From positions 1 through 8,487 of the forward strand of contig CAMWIS010000069.1 in the NCBI GenBank assembly GCA_947174375.1: a DNA stretch of 8,487 nucleotides, in the 5' to 3' direction. A program made the position numbers and the translations under genes. The stretch's first letter is position 1. Every line of letters starts with the position of its first letter. Shown here one piece after another: positions 1 to 6,900 of the stretch. Below the pieces are notes generated by a model. The model was not told the origin of the DNA. It did not search any database and saw nothing but the letters and a program-made list of their open reading frames with translations. The DNA is from an uncultured Bacteroidales bacterium. Its GTDB lineage: Bacteria; Bacteroidota; Bacteroidia; Bacteroidales; P3.

Positions 1-12
1 CTCATCGCTTTG

Positions 13-97
13 CGGAAAGACAGGGATTCGAACCCTGGGTACCCGAAGGCACAACGGTTTTCGAGACCGCCCCGATCGACCACTCCGGCATCTTTCC
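13..97 (-). tRNA. tRNA-Ser (anticodon CGA)
   Basis: A class II tRNA of 85 nt read on the minus strand. The acceptor stem pairs GGAAAGA (97-91) with TCTTTCC (20-14), followed by a G discriminator at 13, as expected for serine tRNAs. The T arm carries GGTTCGAATCC. The anticodon loop is CTCGAAA (65-59) between stem halves GCGGT and ACCGT, giving anticodon CGA at 63-61, which reads the UCG codon. A long variable arm, GTGCCTTCGGGTACC with a UUCG tetraloop, separates the anticodon and T arms and confirms the serine class. The 3' CCA is not encoded, since the next bases read CAA. It is transcribed in the same direction as the operon upstream but has its own promoter candidate. Confidence 0.96.
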
Positions 98-173
98 TTC
101 GTTATGCGGTTCATCACCGCCTAAACCCATACTCCTCAACGGAAAACGGCTCCGACGAATCGCTAACGAGCGG

Positions 174-203
174 CAAAGGTACGAAAAAAACGTGAAAAAA
201 CAA
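174..203 (-). promoter_or_regulatory. Bacteroidetes-type promoter for tRNA-Ser
   Basis: On the minus strand TACCTTTG (181-174) matches the Bacteroidetes sigma-ABfr -7 consensus TAnnTTTG exactly. A TTG lies about 18 nt upstream (203-201), where the -33 TTTG element is expected, and the spacer is T-rich. The start site would fall near 165, leaving a leader of roughly 70 nt before the 5' end of the tRNA. It is the only upstream region available for the tRNA after the end of the DUF4857 gene. The motif match is seen in the sequence; promoter activity is inferred. Confidence 0.6.
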
Positions 204-217
204 GCCGAGCCTGTGGC
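195..217 (-). terminator. weak candidate terminator at operon end
   Basis: Directly after the last stop codon of the operon the minus strand reads GCC-ACAGGCTC-GGC followed by TTGTTTTTT. The stem is only three base pairs, so this is a poor intrinsic terminator, but the T-tract is present. A second T-tract follows at 190-184 and belongs to the spacer of the tRNA promoter. Read-through from the operon into the tRNA is possible. Confidence 0.2.
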
Positions 218-218
218 G

Positions 219-1247
219 TTAAAACCGCGGTTTCACGAATTTATCGTCAGGGGAGGTAAAGGACAGGCCGGGGATGGAACGGCGCAAATCCTTGTAGGCG
301 TATTCTTTGAGCATGGTATAGCCGTTGGCGTCCAAGGCGTAGTAGCGGTCGTCCGTAGCGGTCGATACCCGTACCGTCCAGTCGAACATATTGCCGAAGA
401 TGGTCAACTCGTCTTTCGTCGGGTCGAAAGCGGGCAATTCGGTCTCCACCACGCTGCCGTCGCTTTGTATGACGTAAAAGCGGTGGGCTTGGTCGGTCAT
501 GAAGCCCAGGGGCTGGTGGCTGCGGAATTCGGTGATGAACACATATTCGGGCACCACGCCTTCGGGCACGGGAATGGCCTTCACATAGGGCCGCCCCTTC
601 GTGCATTTGAGGTGAAACACCCGGTGCGCGTTGTCAATGACCAGATAACCCTCGTCGTAGTCCTTGCGGGTGGTCGGGTTGCCCGAGGCGTAGCGGGCGG
701 GGAACGTAAAGCCTTTCTTCAACAGCATATCCGTAAAGAGGGCACTCTTGGCGCCGTCGATACGGTTGGCCTCCATATTGATGAATTCCACGCCCTTGTC
801 GGTGAAGCGGAAGGCATCGTCGGGCATCTTCAGTTCCACCCGTTTCGACATGGACTCCATCAAGAAGTAGATGCCCGTTTGGGGCGCGTTGATGGCGGAG
901 GGCACGCTGCGGAACGAGAAGTTGGTCATTTGGATTTCTTTCGGGCTGACCTCTACGCCGCGGATGGAGTCCGGAAAGCGTTGGTCGGCCGCGAGTTGCC
1001 GCACGTAGAACGCCGGCAGCAGGCTGTCAACCTGCGCTTGCGTAAAGGTGTGGCCTTGCGGGTCAAGCCCGTAGAGTTTCTTGTCTTGGTCCAACTGGGT
1101 GTACACGAAGTCGCCGAGCAGGGTGCTGTACATCGTGAACGGGGCTTTCTCGGGTTTGAGCGTAAGGAAGGCGAAGCACCACGGCAGCTGCCATACAATC
1201 AGAACGGCTACCGTGAGGTATAGGAATATTTTGCTGAATCGAATCAT
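219..1247 (-). CDS. DUF4857-type membrane-anchored protein
   Basis: This 342-residue protein starts MIRFSKIFLYL and has one hydrophobic segment at about residues 7-29 (containing LIVWQLPWCFAFL) with a positive residue before it. That suggests an uncleaved anchor with the rest in the periplasm, although a signal peptide is possible. The remainder is soluble and beta-rich, with many aromatic and charged residues and no catalytic motif that I recognise. It resembles DUF4857 proteins, which I recall beside ABC permeases in Bacteroides; that assignment is from memory. It is the last gene of the operon, 31 nt after the permease gene, so it may be an accessory periplasmic part of the ABC complex. 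The C-terminal codons form the palindrome AAACCGCGGTTT just before TAA. The function is unknown. Confidence 0.72.
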   Translation of the reverse strand: MIRFSKIFLYLTVAVLIVWQLPWCFAFLTLKPEKAPFTMYSTLLGDFVYTQLDQDKKLYGLDPQGHTFTQAQVDSLLPAFYVRQLAADQRFPDSIRGVEVSPKEIQMTNFSFRSVPSAINAPQTGIYFLMESMSKRVELKMPDDAFRFTDKGVEFINMEANRIDGAKSALFTDMLLKKGFTFPARYASGNPTTRKDYDEGYLVIDNAHRVFHLKCTKGRPYVKAIPVPEGVVPEYVFITEFRSHQPLGFMTDQAHRFYVIQSDGSVVETELPAFDPTKDELTIFGNMFDWTVRVSTATDDRYYALDANGYTMLKEYAYKDLRRSIPGLSFTSPDDKFVKPRF

Positions 1248-1278
1248 GTCGGTTGTATTTTAAGGGATGGACAATGGG

Positions 1279-1950
1279 TTAGTCTTGTTTGCCGGCCTTG
1301 AAGCGCGCCATCGAAATCAACGAGAGGCAGGCGAGCAGCAACGTGTAAACGGTGAGCCAGGGCAGAAAGCCGTTGTAGGCTTCCGCGCCCGGTGCCAAGA
1401 AATAGACCCGCAGGACCAACAGTGCGATAATCAGGTTCAGTACCCTGCGCTTCCAGGTGGGTTCGAGGCAAATCCAGGCCACGAGCAGATAGCCGGCGAA
1501 ACCGGCCAAAAACCACGGCGCGGCGGACAGTAGCACGCGGCGTACCAACTCATGGGCAAAGTACCGGGGCAGGTAGATACCCATCATGAGATAACTGGTG
1601 GCGAAGCAGCAGACCAGCGCCGACAGGCCGCAGGCCGGCATCAGCAACGTCATCTTCTGCCGGGAGTAAGGCAGGTGCAGGGCGAGCTTCAGGCGTTTGT
1701 TCTGCATCTCGGGAAAGAATTGCACGGCGGCCAACCCGATGCCGATCATCAGGGGAATATAGGTCAACAAATCGACGAAGATGGCGTCTTTTTGCACCAT
1801 GACCACCCAAAGGTGTTCGACGCCATGCAGGGCCATGGCGCGGCTTACCCGCAACAGGGCGTAGCCCGTGATACCCATCAGGAACAGCGTGGCCAACAGC
1901 AGGAACCAACGGGTCTTGATCCACTCTTTATAAAAAACGGCTCTTATCAT
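1279..1950 (-). CDS. ABC transporter permease, six-helix ABC-2-like
   Basis: A 223-residue integral membrane protein. Hydrophobic segments lie near residues 16-34, 58-80, 100-125, 138-158, 168-186 and 193-215, which fits the six-helix membrane half of a type-V (ABC-2 or exporter-like) transporter. The short N-terminus MIRAVFYKEWIKTRW resembles the amphipathic elbow helix of this class. The loop after helix 2 (PEMQNKRLKLALHLPYSRQK, residues about 81-100) is basic and amphipathic, as expected of the cytoplasmic coupling helix that contacts the ATPase. The gene lies 20 nt after the ATPase gene, which is its obvious partner, and 31 nt before the DUF4857 gene. There is no periplasmic binding protein of the importer type in the operon, so export or membrane remodelling is more likely than classical ABC import. 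The substrate is unknown. Confidence 0.8.
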   Translation of the reverse strand: MIRAVFYKEWIKTRWFLLLATLFLMGITGYALLRVSRAMALHGVEHLWVVMVQKDAIFVDLLTYIPLMIGIGLAAVQFFPEMQNKRLKLALHLPYSRQKMTLLMPACGLSALVCCFATSYLMMGIYLPRYFAHELVRRVLLSAAPWFLAGFAGYLLVAWICLEPTWKRRVLNLIIALLVLRVYFLAPGAEAYNGFLPWLTVYTLLLACLSLISMARFKAGKQD

Positions 1951-1970
1951 GTTTTCTATGTGTTTGATGA

Positions 1971-2858
1971 TTAGTATTTCCCGGTCAGTCCGATGAAAGC
2001 GTCTTCCAGGCTGACGTTCTCGTGTTTCAACGCTGTAAACGGCACCTGTTGCGCTTTCAGCAGGCTCTCCATCTCGGCGGGCGGCAGGAACGAATGGAGT
2101 TCCAGCGTCTGGCGGAGCACGGCGGGATGATAGCAGGATTCCGGCAGCTGCGGGCGGTAGTTCTCCGGCACGGTGCAGGTGTAGCGTCTGAAGCCGTGCA
2201 TCAGCGTGTCAATGGGCTGCTGAATCAGAATCTTGCCGTAGTCCATGATGATACAGTCGTCAATCAGCCGTTCCATATCCTGGATGATGTGGGAGGTCAG
2301 GAAGACGGTCTTGTTTTCGGAACGGGCGTAGTCGCGCAGGTAATCCACGAACAGCCGGCGGTAGCCCGGATCCAGCCCCAGCGAGAAGTCGTCCAAAATC
2401 AACAGCTCCGGATTCTGCGCCAAAATCAAGCCCAGGGCGACCTGTGAACGCTGACCGTTCGACATACGGGCAATCGGTTGCTTGGGCGCGACCTTCAGTT
2501 TGTCCATCAGTTCGTAATAGGCTTCCTTCTTCCACTGACCGGGATAGAAAGCGGCATAGAACTTCTCTATCTGCGTGATGTTCATGAACTGATACTGCAC
2601 GTGGCCTTCGAGCAACAAGCCGATGCGCTTGCGCAAGGCGGGCCGCATGGTCTGTATATTCTCGCCGAAGATGCGGCATTCGCCCGAATGCGGTTGCAGA
2701 TAACCGCTCAAAATGTTGATGGTGGTCGTTTTGCCGGTGCCGTTCTTGCCCAACAGACCCAAGATGCGTCCTTGGGGCACTTCGAAGTTCAGGTTTTCGT
2801 AAATCTTACGCCGTCCGTAGTAATGCGTCAGATTTTTACATTCGATGATCGCACTCAT
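1971..2858 (-). CDS. ABC transporter ATP-binding protein, non-canonical active site
   Basis: A 295-residue nucleotide-binding subunit. An aromatic A-loop residue, Y14, precedes Walker A GKNGTGKTT (residues 37-45). The position that is normally the Q-loop Gln reads LLLEG, with E84. The signature is MSNGQ (132-136) instead of LSGGQ. Walker B is LLILDD (152-157), so the usual catalytic Glu is Asp157. The D-loop GLDP (161-164) and switch His190 (FLTSH) are intact, so ATP binding and dimerisation look sound. Residues from about 215 form a C-terminal extension of the kind found in DrrA/YtrB-like ATPases, ending VSLEDAFIGLTGKY, which matches the common C-terminal LED.F motif. It would power the permease encoded 20 nt downstream. 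Aspartate in place of the catalytic Glu may slow hydrolysis. The family call is firm; the substrate is not known. Confidence 0.92.
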   Translation of the reverse strand: MSAIIECKNLTHYYGRRKIYENLNFEVPQGRILGLLGKNGTGKTTTINILSGYLQPHSGECRIFGENIQTMRPALRKRIGLLLEGHVQYQFMNITQIEKFYAAFYPGQWKKEAYYELMDKLKVAPKQPIARMSNGQRSQVALGLILAQNPELLILDDFSLGLDPGYRRLFVDYLRDYARSENKTVFLTSHIIQDMERLIDDCIIMDYGKILIQQPIDTLMHGFRRYTCTVPENYRPQLPESCYHPAVLRQTLELHSFLPPAEMESLLKAQQVPFTALKHENVSLEDAFIGLTGKY

Positions 2859-2877
2859 GCTATGAATCGTTTATTCG

Positions 2878-3465
2878 TTAGCGGAAAAACATCAGGAAAA
2901 TGACAGGAATTAGCAGGCCGGCCACTAGTTCGATGCCGCCGCGCCCCCACAGGCCTTTCGGTCCTTTCGTCATCGCGATGCCGGTCAGGGTAATGATAAT
3001 CAGGCAGACCGCAAAGCAGTCGGCGAACCACGTCCACCATTTCCCCGGGTTGAAATGGAGTTTCACCATGGGGGAGAGCAAGGGACGCTGTTTCAGGCAT
3101 TCATAGACGGCCTCCTGCGTGCGGACATCGATGACCAGGCTGGAGCCGCCCTTGAGGAACACCTTGATGCGGTCGGGCTCGGGGTAGTAGAATTTAGTGA
3201 AGTGTTTGGCCTCGCCCAAAGGTTCCAAGAGTTGCAGAATCCGCTGTTCATCCACCTGGTTCTTGTCCGAAAGGTCTTCCGTTATCCGGTATGTCGTCCG
3301 GGTAACGGTATAGTGGGGATTTATGCGGCCCTTGTGGTTCATGAAGAGCCCCGAGACCGCATAAATCAAGATGATGCCCGCAAAGAAAAACGACAGGTCG
3401 CGGTGGATGAACCGGAGCCATTTGCGGAGCGTCGCCCCCCGCATTCCCTTATTCTGCGATGTCAT
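2878..3465 (-). CDS. PepSY-associated TM protein
   Basis: With the start at MTSQNKG the protein has 195 residues. Helix 1 spans about residues 24-41, an extracytoplasmic PepSY-like domain about 50-140, and helices 2 and 3 about 147-166 and 174-192. Histidines at the membrane edges are conspicuous: H21 (FIHRD), H44 (MNHKG) and H137 (KLHFNPGKWW). In PepSY-TM ferric-siderophore reductases such as FoxB, membrane histidines bind heme, so a redox role on iron or another metal is possible. This protein has fewer helices than FoxB and may be a minimal form. Start choice: the frame opens further up to an ATG at 3510, but that lies deep in the preceding gene. The ATG at 3465 overlaps the lipoprotein stop by 17 nt, and one at 3444 would follow that stop by 4 nt. 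Translation coupling is likely in either case. Confidence 0.78.
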   Translation of the reverse strand: MTSQNKGMRGATLRKWLRFIHRDLSFFFAGIILIYAVSGLFMNHKGRINPHYTVTRTTYRITEDLSDKNQVDEQRILQLLEPLGEAKHFTKFYYPEPDRIKVFLKGGSSLVIDVRTQEAVYECLKQRPLLSPMVKLHFNPGKWWTWFADCFAVCLIIITLTGIAMTKGPKGLWGRGGIELVAGLLIPVIFLMFFR

Positions 3466-4030
3466 ACGCGCTGGCTTCAACGTGATAGAACGACAGATAA
3501 TCTTTGCCATCGGTCGCTTTCCGTTCGGCTATCTTGGCGCGGAAGTCCGCGATACGGGCTTCGGGCGTGTTGGCGGTTTCGCCGCGCGCTTTCTTCTCCG
3601 AGTCGCAGCCGGCTTCCGAGTCGCCGTGCGCCTTTTCCGTCTGCGTCTTGAGCTTGGCTTCCCAGTTCTGGAGGTAAGCCTCGTCGATGCGGTCTTCCTT
3701 CAGCGTTCCGGTCACGGTTACGATGGCGTTGATGCATTTGGTGTCGAACGAACCCAGCGGGCCGGCCTCAACGCGCATCGTCTTGGTGTCGTCGCTGCCC
3801 ATGAGGAAGATTTTGGTGGCACCGTGCTTGCAGGCGTGCGTGCAGATGCCTTCAATCGTCACCGTTTGGTCAATCAGCGCGTCGGCCCGCGCCAACAGGT
3901 CATCGATGCTCAAAGCCGTTGAAACCGTCTGCTGCGTGCTTTCGGAGGCGTTCTGCCGGTTGCCACAGGAAGTGGTGGCGAATCCCAAGGCTGCCATCAG
4001 GGCGGCAGCGGCCATGAATTGGATTTTCAT
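3449..4030 (-). CDS. small lipoprotein with CxHxCxH motif
   Basis: A 193-residue protein with a lipoprotein signal peptide: MKIQF, a hydrophobic alanine-rich core, then TTSC with the lipidated Cys22. The next residues (GNRQNASES) carry no clear acidic surface-export signal, so it may face the periplasm. Residues about 40-120 look like a small beta-barrel of OB-fold type (VTIEGICTHACKHG, then IFLMGSDD and IVTVTGTLKED). Within it C63, H65, C67 and H69 form a CTHACKH cluster, and C99 (DTKCIN) is a fifth possible ligand. The tail, residues about 120-180, is charged and helical. The cluster suggests metal binding or a redox site, but no known metal-binding family was recognised. It sits between a beta-barrel gene and a PepSY gene, which suits a periplasmic metal-handling role. 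That role is an inference. Confidence 0.75.
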   Translation of the reverse strand: MKIQFMAAAALMAALGFATTSCGNRQNASESTQQTVSTALSIDDLLARADALIDQTVTIEGICTHACKHGATKIFLMGSDDTKTMRVEAGPLGSFDTKCINAIVTVTGTLKEDRIDEAYLQNWEAKLKTQTEKAHGDSEAGCDSEKKARGETANTPEARIADFRAKIAERKATDGKDYLSFYHVEASAYDIAE

Positions 4031-4057
4031 ATTGCAATGGTTTTAGTTTGTTGTTTT

Positions 4058-5602
4058 TCAAAAAAAGAAGCCCAACGACACTGCGGCGTATTGGGTCGTA
4101 CCGCATTTTAGGTAGCAAGCCATTTGCCATTGGAGCGACAAAGATAAGTTAAATTGTTTAAAAATAGGGTAGTTGCCTTGTAAGCGGAGGCCTATCAGGC
4201 CGTAACTGTCCGACAGATAGCCGAGGTTTGCGAGCAAGGTTTGATCCGCCGATTTTTGCGGGTTTAAGCCCGGCAGGCTCTGTCGGGCCGAGAGGGAGGC
4301 GGCGTAGCCGCCGTTCGCTTCCGCGTTTAGGTACAGTTTCCGATGCCGGTATTGTAGGCGGGCGCACAGGGTCGCGGTCAGGGACGAGAGGTGTGCCTCG
4401 CGTGCAGCCGTTTGATAGACCAGGTCGAGCCGTTGGTAAGCGACTTTGGGCTCTATGGCACCGCCCCATGCGGTTTGTGCGAGCGGTAGCCGTTCCCAAA
4501 GTCCGCCGGCGGCGACGGCGGTCTGCGAAATCGTGATGCCCGGCGCGGTGGTGATTAAATCCCCGTAGGTGTTGCCGCCCGCCTCCCCGTAGATATTCTC
4601 CAAGCCTTGACGGAGCGAGTAGTCCGCTTCTAATTTGAGGCCATAGTGTTCCGCCGGGCGGAGGGGGCGTAGCCACACGAGGTTCCCCCGCAGGGTCGTG
4701 GTGTTGAGCGTCAACAGCGTGAGGTTGTTGGCATCGCTCAGGATTTTGTTCATCGACAGGCGGTCAATGGAGAGGGATGCCGATAGCCCCTTAGACGTAT
4801 CGGCGGGCAGGAGGCCGAGGCTGCCGCTCCATTGGAGCCCTTGGTGCTTCGTGCCGGTATGGCTGCCGGCAAAACGCACGTAGTCCAGTCCCAAGCCCAA
4901 GGGATGATAGACCGATGTCGAGCCTTTGTCCGCTAAAAAGGCGATTTCGGAGGTTTGGCGGTAGAAGCGGAAGCCGGCGGAAAAACCTAAGCGGTAGCCT
5001 CTTATGCGGACGCCCGCCCCCGAAGTGACGGATAGGTCAGAGGCCGTGTTGCGCGGGCGCGGGTCTTTGTCCCGGTAGTTGTGCGCCGCCCGATAGGCCC
5101 CGCTGATACCCCACGTCCAGTCGCCCCATACCCTGGCGTACCCGCCGTTGAAATAGTAGGTCTCGCCTTTGAGGAAGCCGCCGATGGAGTCGCCGGTCAC
5201 ATAGGGGGCAAGCAGTTGCCAGTCGGCGTTTTCGTTCCAAACTACCTGTTCTTGCCGTGCGTGTCGGTAGCCCGCCGAGCCGAACACGCGGTCGTGTTCG
5301 GAAAGACGGATGAACGAGTTGACATCCAATCCGATACGGGTATCCCGGTTGCCCTCCTGTTTCAAGGCGGCCCGCCCTTTGTCGTGATACGCGCCATAGA
5401 CGTCTATGTCGGTCCAGGAGAACGGGGCATAGTCGTAGTAGAGGGCCGGGTTTTGCCATACCGCCCCGCGGAAACCGGCCGCGGACGAAAATACGCGGAT
5501 TTCACGGTCGGAAACGGATAGCGAGTCGGCGGGCCGCCCGAAGGCCGCCTGCCGACTCCCCGCCGCCAGTGCGAGTAACGTAAGGATGATGGCGTGTCGC
5601 AC
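4058..5602 (-). CDS. DUF6850-type outer-membrane beta-barrel protein
   Basis: A 514-residue protein with a cleavable signal peptide (MRHAIILTLLALAAGS, cleavage near residue 20). From residue about 30 on it shows the alternating hydrophobic and aromatic pattern of outer-membrane beta-strands, for example WTWGISGAYR, YRLGFSAGFRFY and KLYLNAEANGGY. It ends in SLGFFF, with the C-terminal Phe expected for BAM-dependent barrel insertion. It has no plug domain and no TonB box. I recognise it as DUF6850 family by overall appearance (FRGAVWQNPALYYDY near the N-terminus), from memory. It is 14 nt downstream of the DUF4876 lipoprotein gene and in the same operon as a TonB receptor, so it is probably a second outer-membrane component of the same system. 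Its role is unknown. Its last codons are unusually AT-rich and hold a promoter-like sequence. Confidence 0.8.
   Translation of the reverse strand: MRHAIILTLLALAAGSRQAAFGRPADSLSVSDREIRVFSSAAGFRGAVWQNPALYYDYAPFSWTDIDVYGAYHDKGRAALKQEGNRDTRIGLDVNSFIRLSEHDRVFGSAGYRHARQEQVVWNENADWQLLAPYVTGDSIGGFLKGETYYFNGGYARVWGDWTWGISGAYRAAHNYRDKDPRPRNTASDLSVTSGAGVRIRGYRLGFSAGFRFYRQTSEIAFLADKGSTSVYHPLGLGLDYVRFAGSHTGTKHQGLQWSGSLGLLPADTSKGLSASLSIDRLSMNKILSDANNLTLLTLNTTTLRGNLVWLRPLRPAEHYGLKLEADYSLRQGLENIYGEAGGNTYGDLITTAPGITISQTAVAAGGLWERLPLAQTAWGGAIEPKVAYQRLDLVYQTAAREAHLSSLTATLCARLQYRHRKLYLNAEANGGYAASLSARQSLPGLNPQKSADQTLLANLGYLSDSYGLIGLRLQGNYPIFKQFNLSLSLQWQMACYLKCGTTQYAAVSLGFFF
4139..4167 (-). promoter_or_regulatory. 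candidate internal promoter inside the barrel gene
   Basis: TATCTTTG (4146-4139 on the minus strand) matches the Bacteroidetes -7 element TAnnTTTG exactly. It is preceded by an AT-rich stretch containing TATTTTTAAACAATTT that covers the -33 position, where only a TTTT-like sequence is seen. This patch is clearly AT-rich against a G+C-rich gene and uses codons such as TTT, AAA, TTA and TCT that are otherwise rare here. Transcription would start near 4130, about 100 nt before the lipoprotein start, and could express the lipoprotein, PepSY, ABC and DUF4857 genes separately from the outer-membrane genes. Confidence 0.35.
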
Positions 5603-5616
5603 GGAGAAAAGCGGTC

Positions 5617-6822
5617 TTATTTAGTGAATAGCGTCGGCGTGGCCGCGGGCGTGAAGTCCACCGAAGAGTTGTCGGTGTCCAACAGCACCTCCCGGCTACC
5701 GTCCTTGTGGGAAACCTTACGCAGCACGCATTTGCCGATGTTTTCAGCAATCGTATTGTTCTGACCGATATAGGTGTGGCCCATATCCAGTTTGGAAGCG
5801 GTGACGTTCCACTGCCATTCGTTGTTCGCGCCCACGTTGACGGCATCCACAATCCATTCGTTGGGGAACTTGTACTGGCTTTGCGGTTTGCTAACGGTGC
5901 CGTTGTCCAATTCGTAGGTGTAATCGTATTTGTATTCCGCGATATAGCGGTCGGCCGTCATGCCCTGGGGCAGTCTGCCGATGGCGTAGGCGCGGTTGCC
6001 CTGCTTGTTCAGAATCCAAATCGTCTTAGTGTAGCAATAGTAAATCGACAGGTTTTCCACCTCCGGATTGTCCACATCCAGTTTGGAGTCGGGGAAATAC
6101 CATTCGAAGTCGGCCTTGCTTAAATCGATGGAGTTCGGGTTGGCTTCCTTGTGGTTGATGGCGTTGTCGCACAGGATGATGGATTCGCCAGGCTGTACGG
6201 GATGGTCTTGGCCGTTGCCCGGCACCACCGCCACCGTGTTGATGGCCATGGCCTCGTTCATGATGTCCGGATCAACCACTTTGTATTTAGAGGTGGTCAT
6301 GAAGGCGGATTCCATGAATACCAGGCCGTCGGCATACAGCACCTTGTCGGAGTTATTGTAGATGCGCACATACTGGTCGCCGTTGTATTGCTTGCCGGCT
6401 TCGTTGAAGGTGCCGGGCAGGAACAGTTCGGCAATCACGAAATCCCCGTCGCTCACGTTGCGCACGAATACGGTCAGTTCCACCGTATAGTTGCCGCCCG
6501 AAACCGCGAGGTTCGACCGTACGCCCTGCACCTCGACCTCGCCGCTCAGGCTGTCGTGCCGATAGACACCCTTGCCGATGAAGGACAGGTTGTACAGGCC
6601 GTCTTCCAACTCGATGCTTTGGTTCGGGTAGGCGAGGGTCAGTTGCTTGGCGTTGCTGACGTTCTCGAAAGTATAGGTGCCTTCGGTCAGTTGCAGGCCG
6701 TCGATAGAGGTGTCAATGGTGGTGTTGACGGTGACGATGGTGGTCTCCACGGGGTCTTTGCAGGCCGTCAGGCACAGCAGGGCGGTAAACAGGGTGACCA
6801 AATAAAAAGGATGTTTTTTCAT
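5617..6822 (-). CDS. DUF4876-type lipoprotein
   Basis: A 401-residue lipoprotein. The signal peptide runs MKKHPFYLVTLFTALLCLTAC, with lipobox LTAC and Cys21. It is followed by KDPVE, a charged stretch similar to the lipoprotein export signals that place Bacteroidetes lipoproteins on the cell surface. Residues about 30-115 look like a beta-sandwich of transthyretin or Ig type (TYTFENV, LEDGLYNLSF, GGNYTVELTV). From about 120 on the pattern FVIAELFLPGT, DQYVRIYNNSDKVLYADGLVF and PGESIILCDNAI resembles the lamin-tail-like fold. The overall layout matches DUF4876, recalled from memory. The gene lies 25 nt after the TonB receptor gene and 14 nt before the second barrel, as expected for a surface partner that captures or positions ligand. 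No enzyme motif is visible. Confidence 0.82.
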   Translation of the reverse strand: MKKHPFYLVTLFTALLCLTACKDPVETTIVTVNTTIDTSIDGLQLTEGTYTFENVSNAKQLTLAYPNQSIELEDGLYNLSFIGKGVYRHDSLSGEVEVQGVRSNLAVSGGNYTVELTVFVRNVSDGDFVIAELFLPGTFNEAGKQYNGDQYVRIYNNSDKVLYADGLVFMESAFMTTSKYKVVDPDIMNEAMAINTVAVVPGNGQDHPVQPGESIILCDNAINHKEANPNSIDLSKADFEWYFPDSKLDVDNPEVENLSIYYCYTKTIWILNKQGNRAYAIGRLPQGMTADRYIAEYKYDYTYELDNGTVSKPQSQYKFPNEWIVDAVNVGANNEWQWNVTASKLDMGHTYIGQNNTIAENIGKCVLRKVSHKDGSREVLLDTDNSSVDFTPAATPTLFTK

Positions 6823-6845
6823 AATAGTTAGGTTTTTAGGTTATT

Positions 6846-6900
6846 GGTTAAAAAATGAGTTTCAGTTCCATGCCGAAATAAGGCGAGGGGGTGGCGCGTC
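6846..6900. repeat. 55-bp direct repeat, internal copy
   Basis: This copy covers the last 17 codons of the TonB receptor gene including the stop codon, plus two bases past it. It is identical base for base to 8433-8487. The match stops at 6845/8432 (T against A). This is the native copy: it runs without interruption into the receptor frame on one side and into the DUF4876 leader on the other. Confidence 0.95.

Noticed and set aside
13..97. The tRNA-Ser gene as an integration site for a mobile element
   Set aside because: Only 12 bases past its 3' end are visible, no repeat of the tRNA 3' end was seen elsewhere in the window, and there is no integrase gene.
225..233. The palindrome AAACCGCGGTTT (222-233) as a regulatory site or terminator
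   Set aside because: It lies within the last codons of the DUF4857 gene, leaves no room for a hairpin loop without breaking the central pairs, and is not directly followed by a T-tract.
192..1223. A 343-codon plus-strand ORF opposite the DUF4857 gene
   Set aside because: It mirrors a gene with a clear membrane anchor and operon context. Its translation is low-complexity, rich in G, V, H and R, which is typical of the antisense of a G+C-rich gene.
3449..3510. A longer PepSY protein beginning at the ATG at 3510
   Set aside because: It would overlap the lipoprotein gene by 62 nt and add a basic stretch with no similarity to the N-termini expected of this family. The ATG at 3465 or 3444 is more plausible.
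4256..4271. A 16-nt sequence (TTGCGGGTTTAAGCCC) also found at 7973-7988
   Set aside because: Both copies encode the same short peptide GLNPQ in two unrelated barrel proteins, in the same orientation and with divergent flanks. Coincidence of codons is enough to explain it.
6151..6831. A 226-codon plus-strand ORF opposite the DUF4876 gene
   Set aside because: It lies wholly within a convincing lipoprotein gene on the other strand, has the same G/V/H-rich antisense composition, and has no promoter-like sequence or domain.
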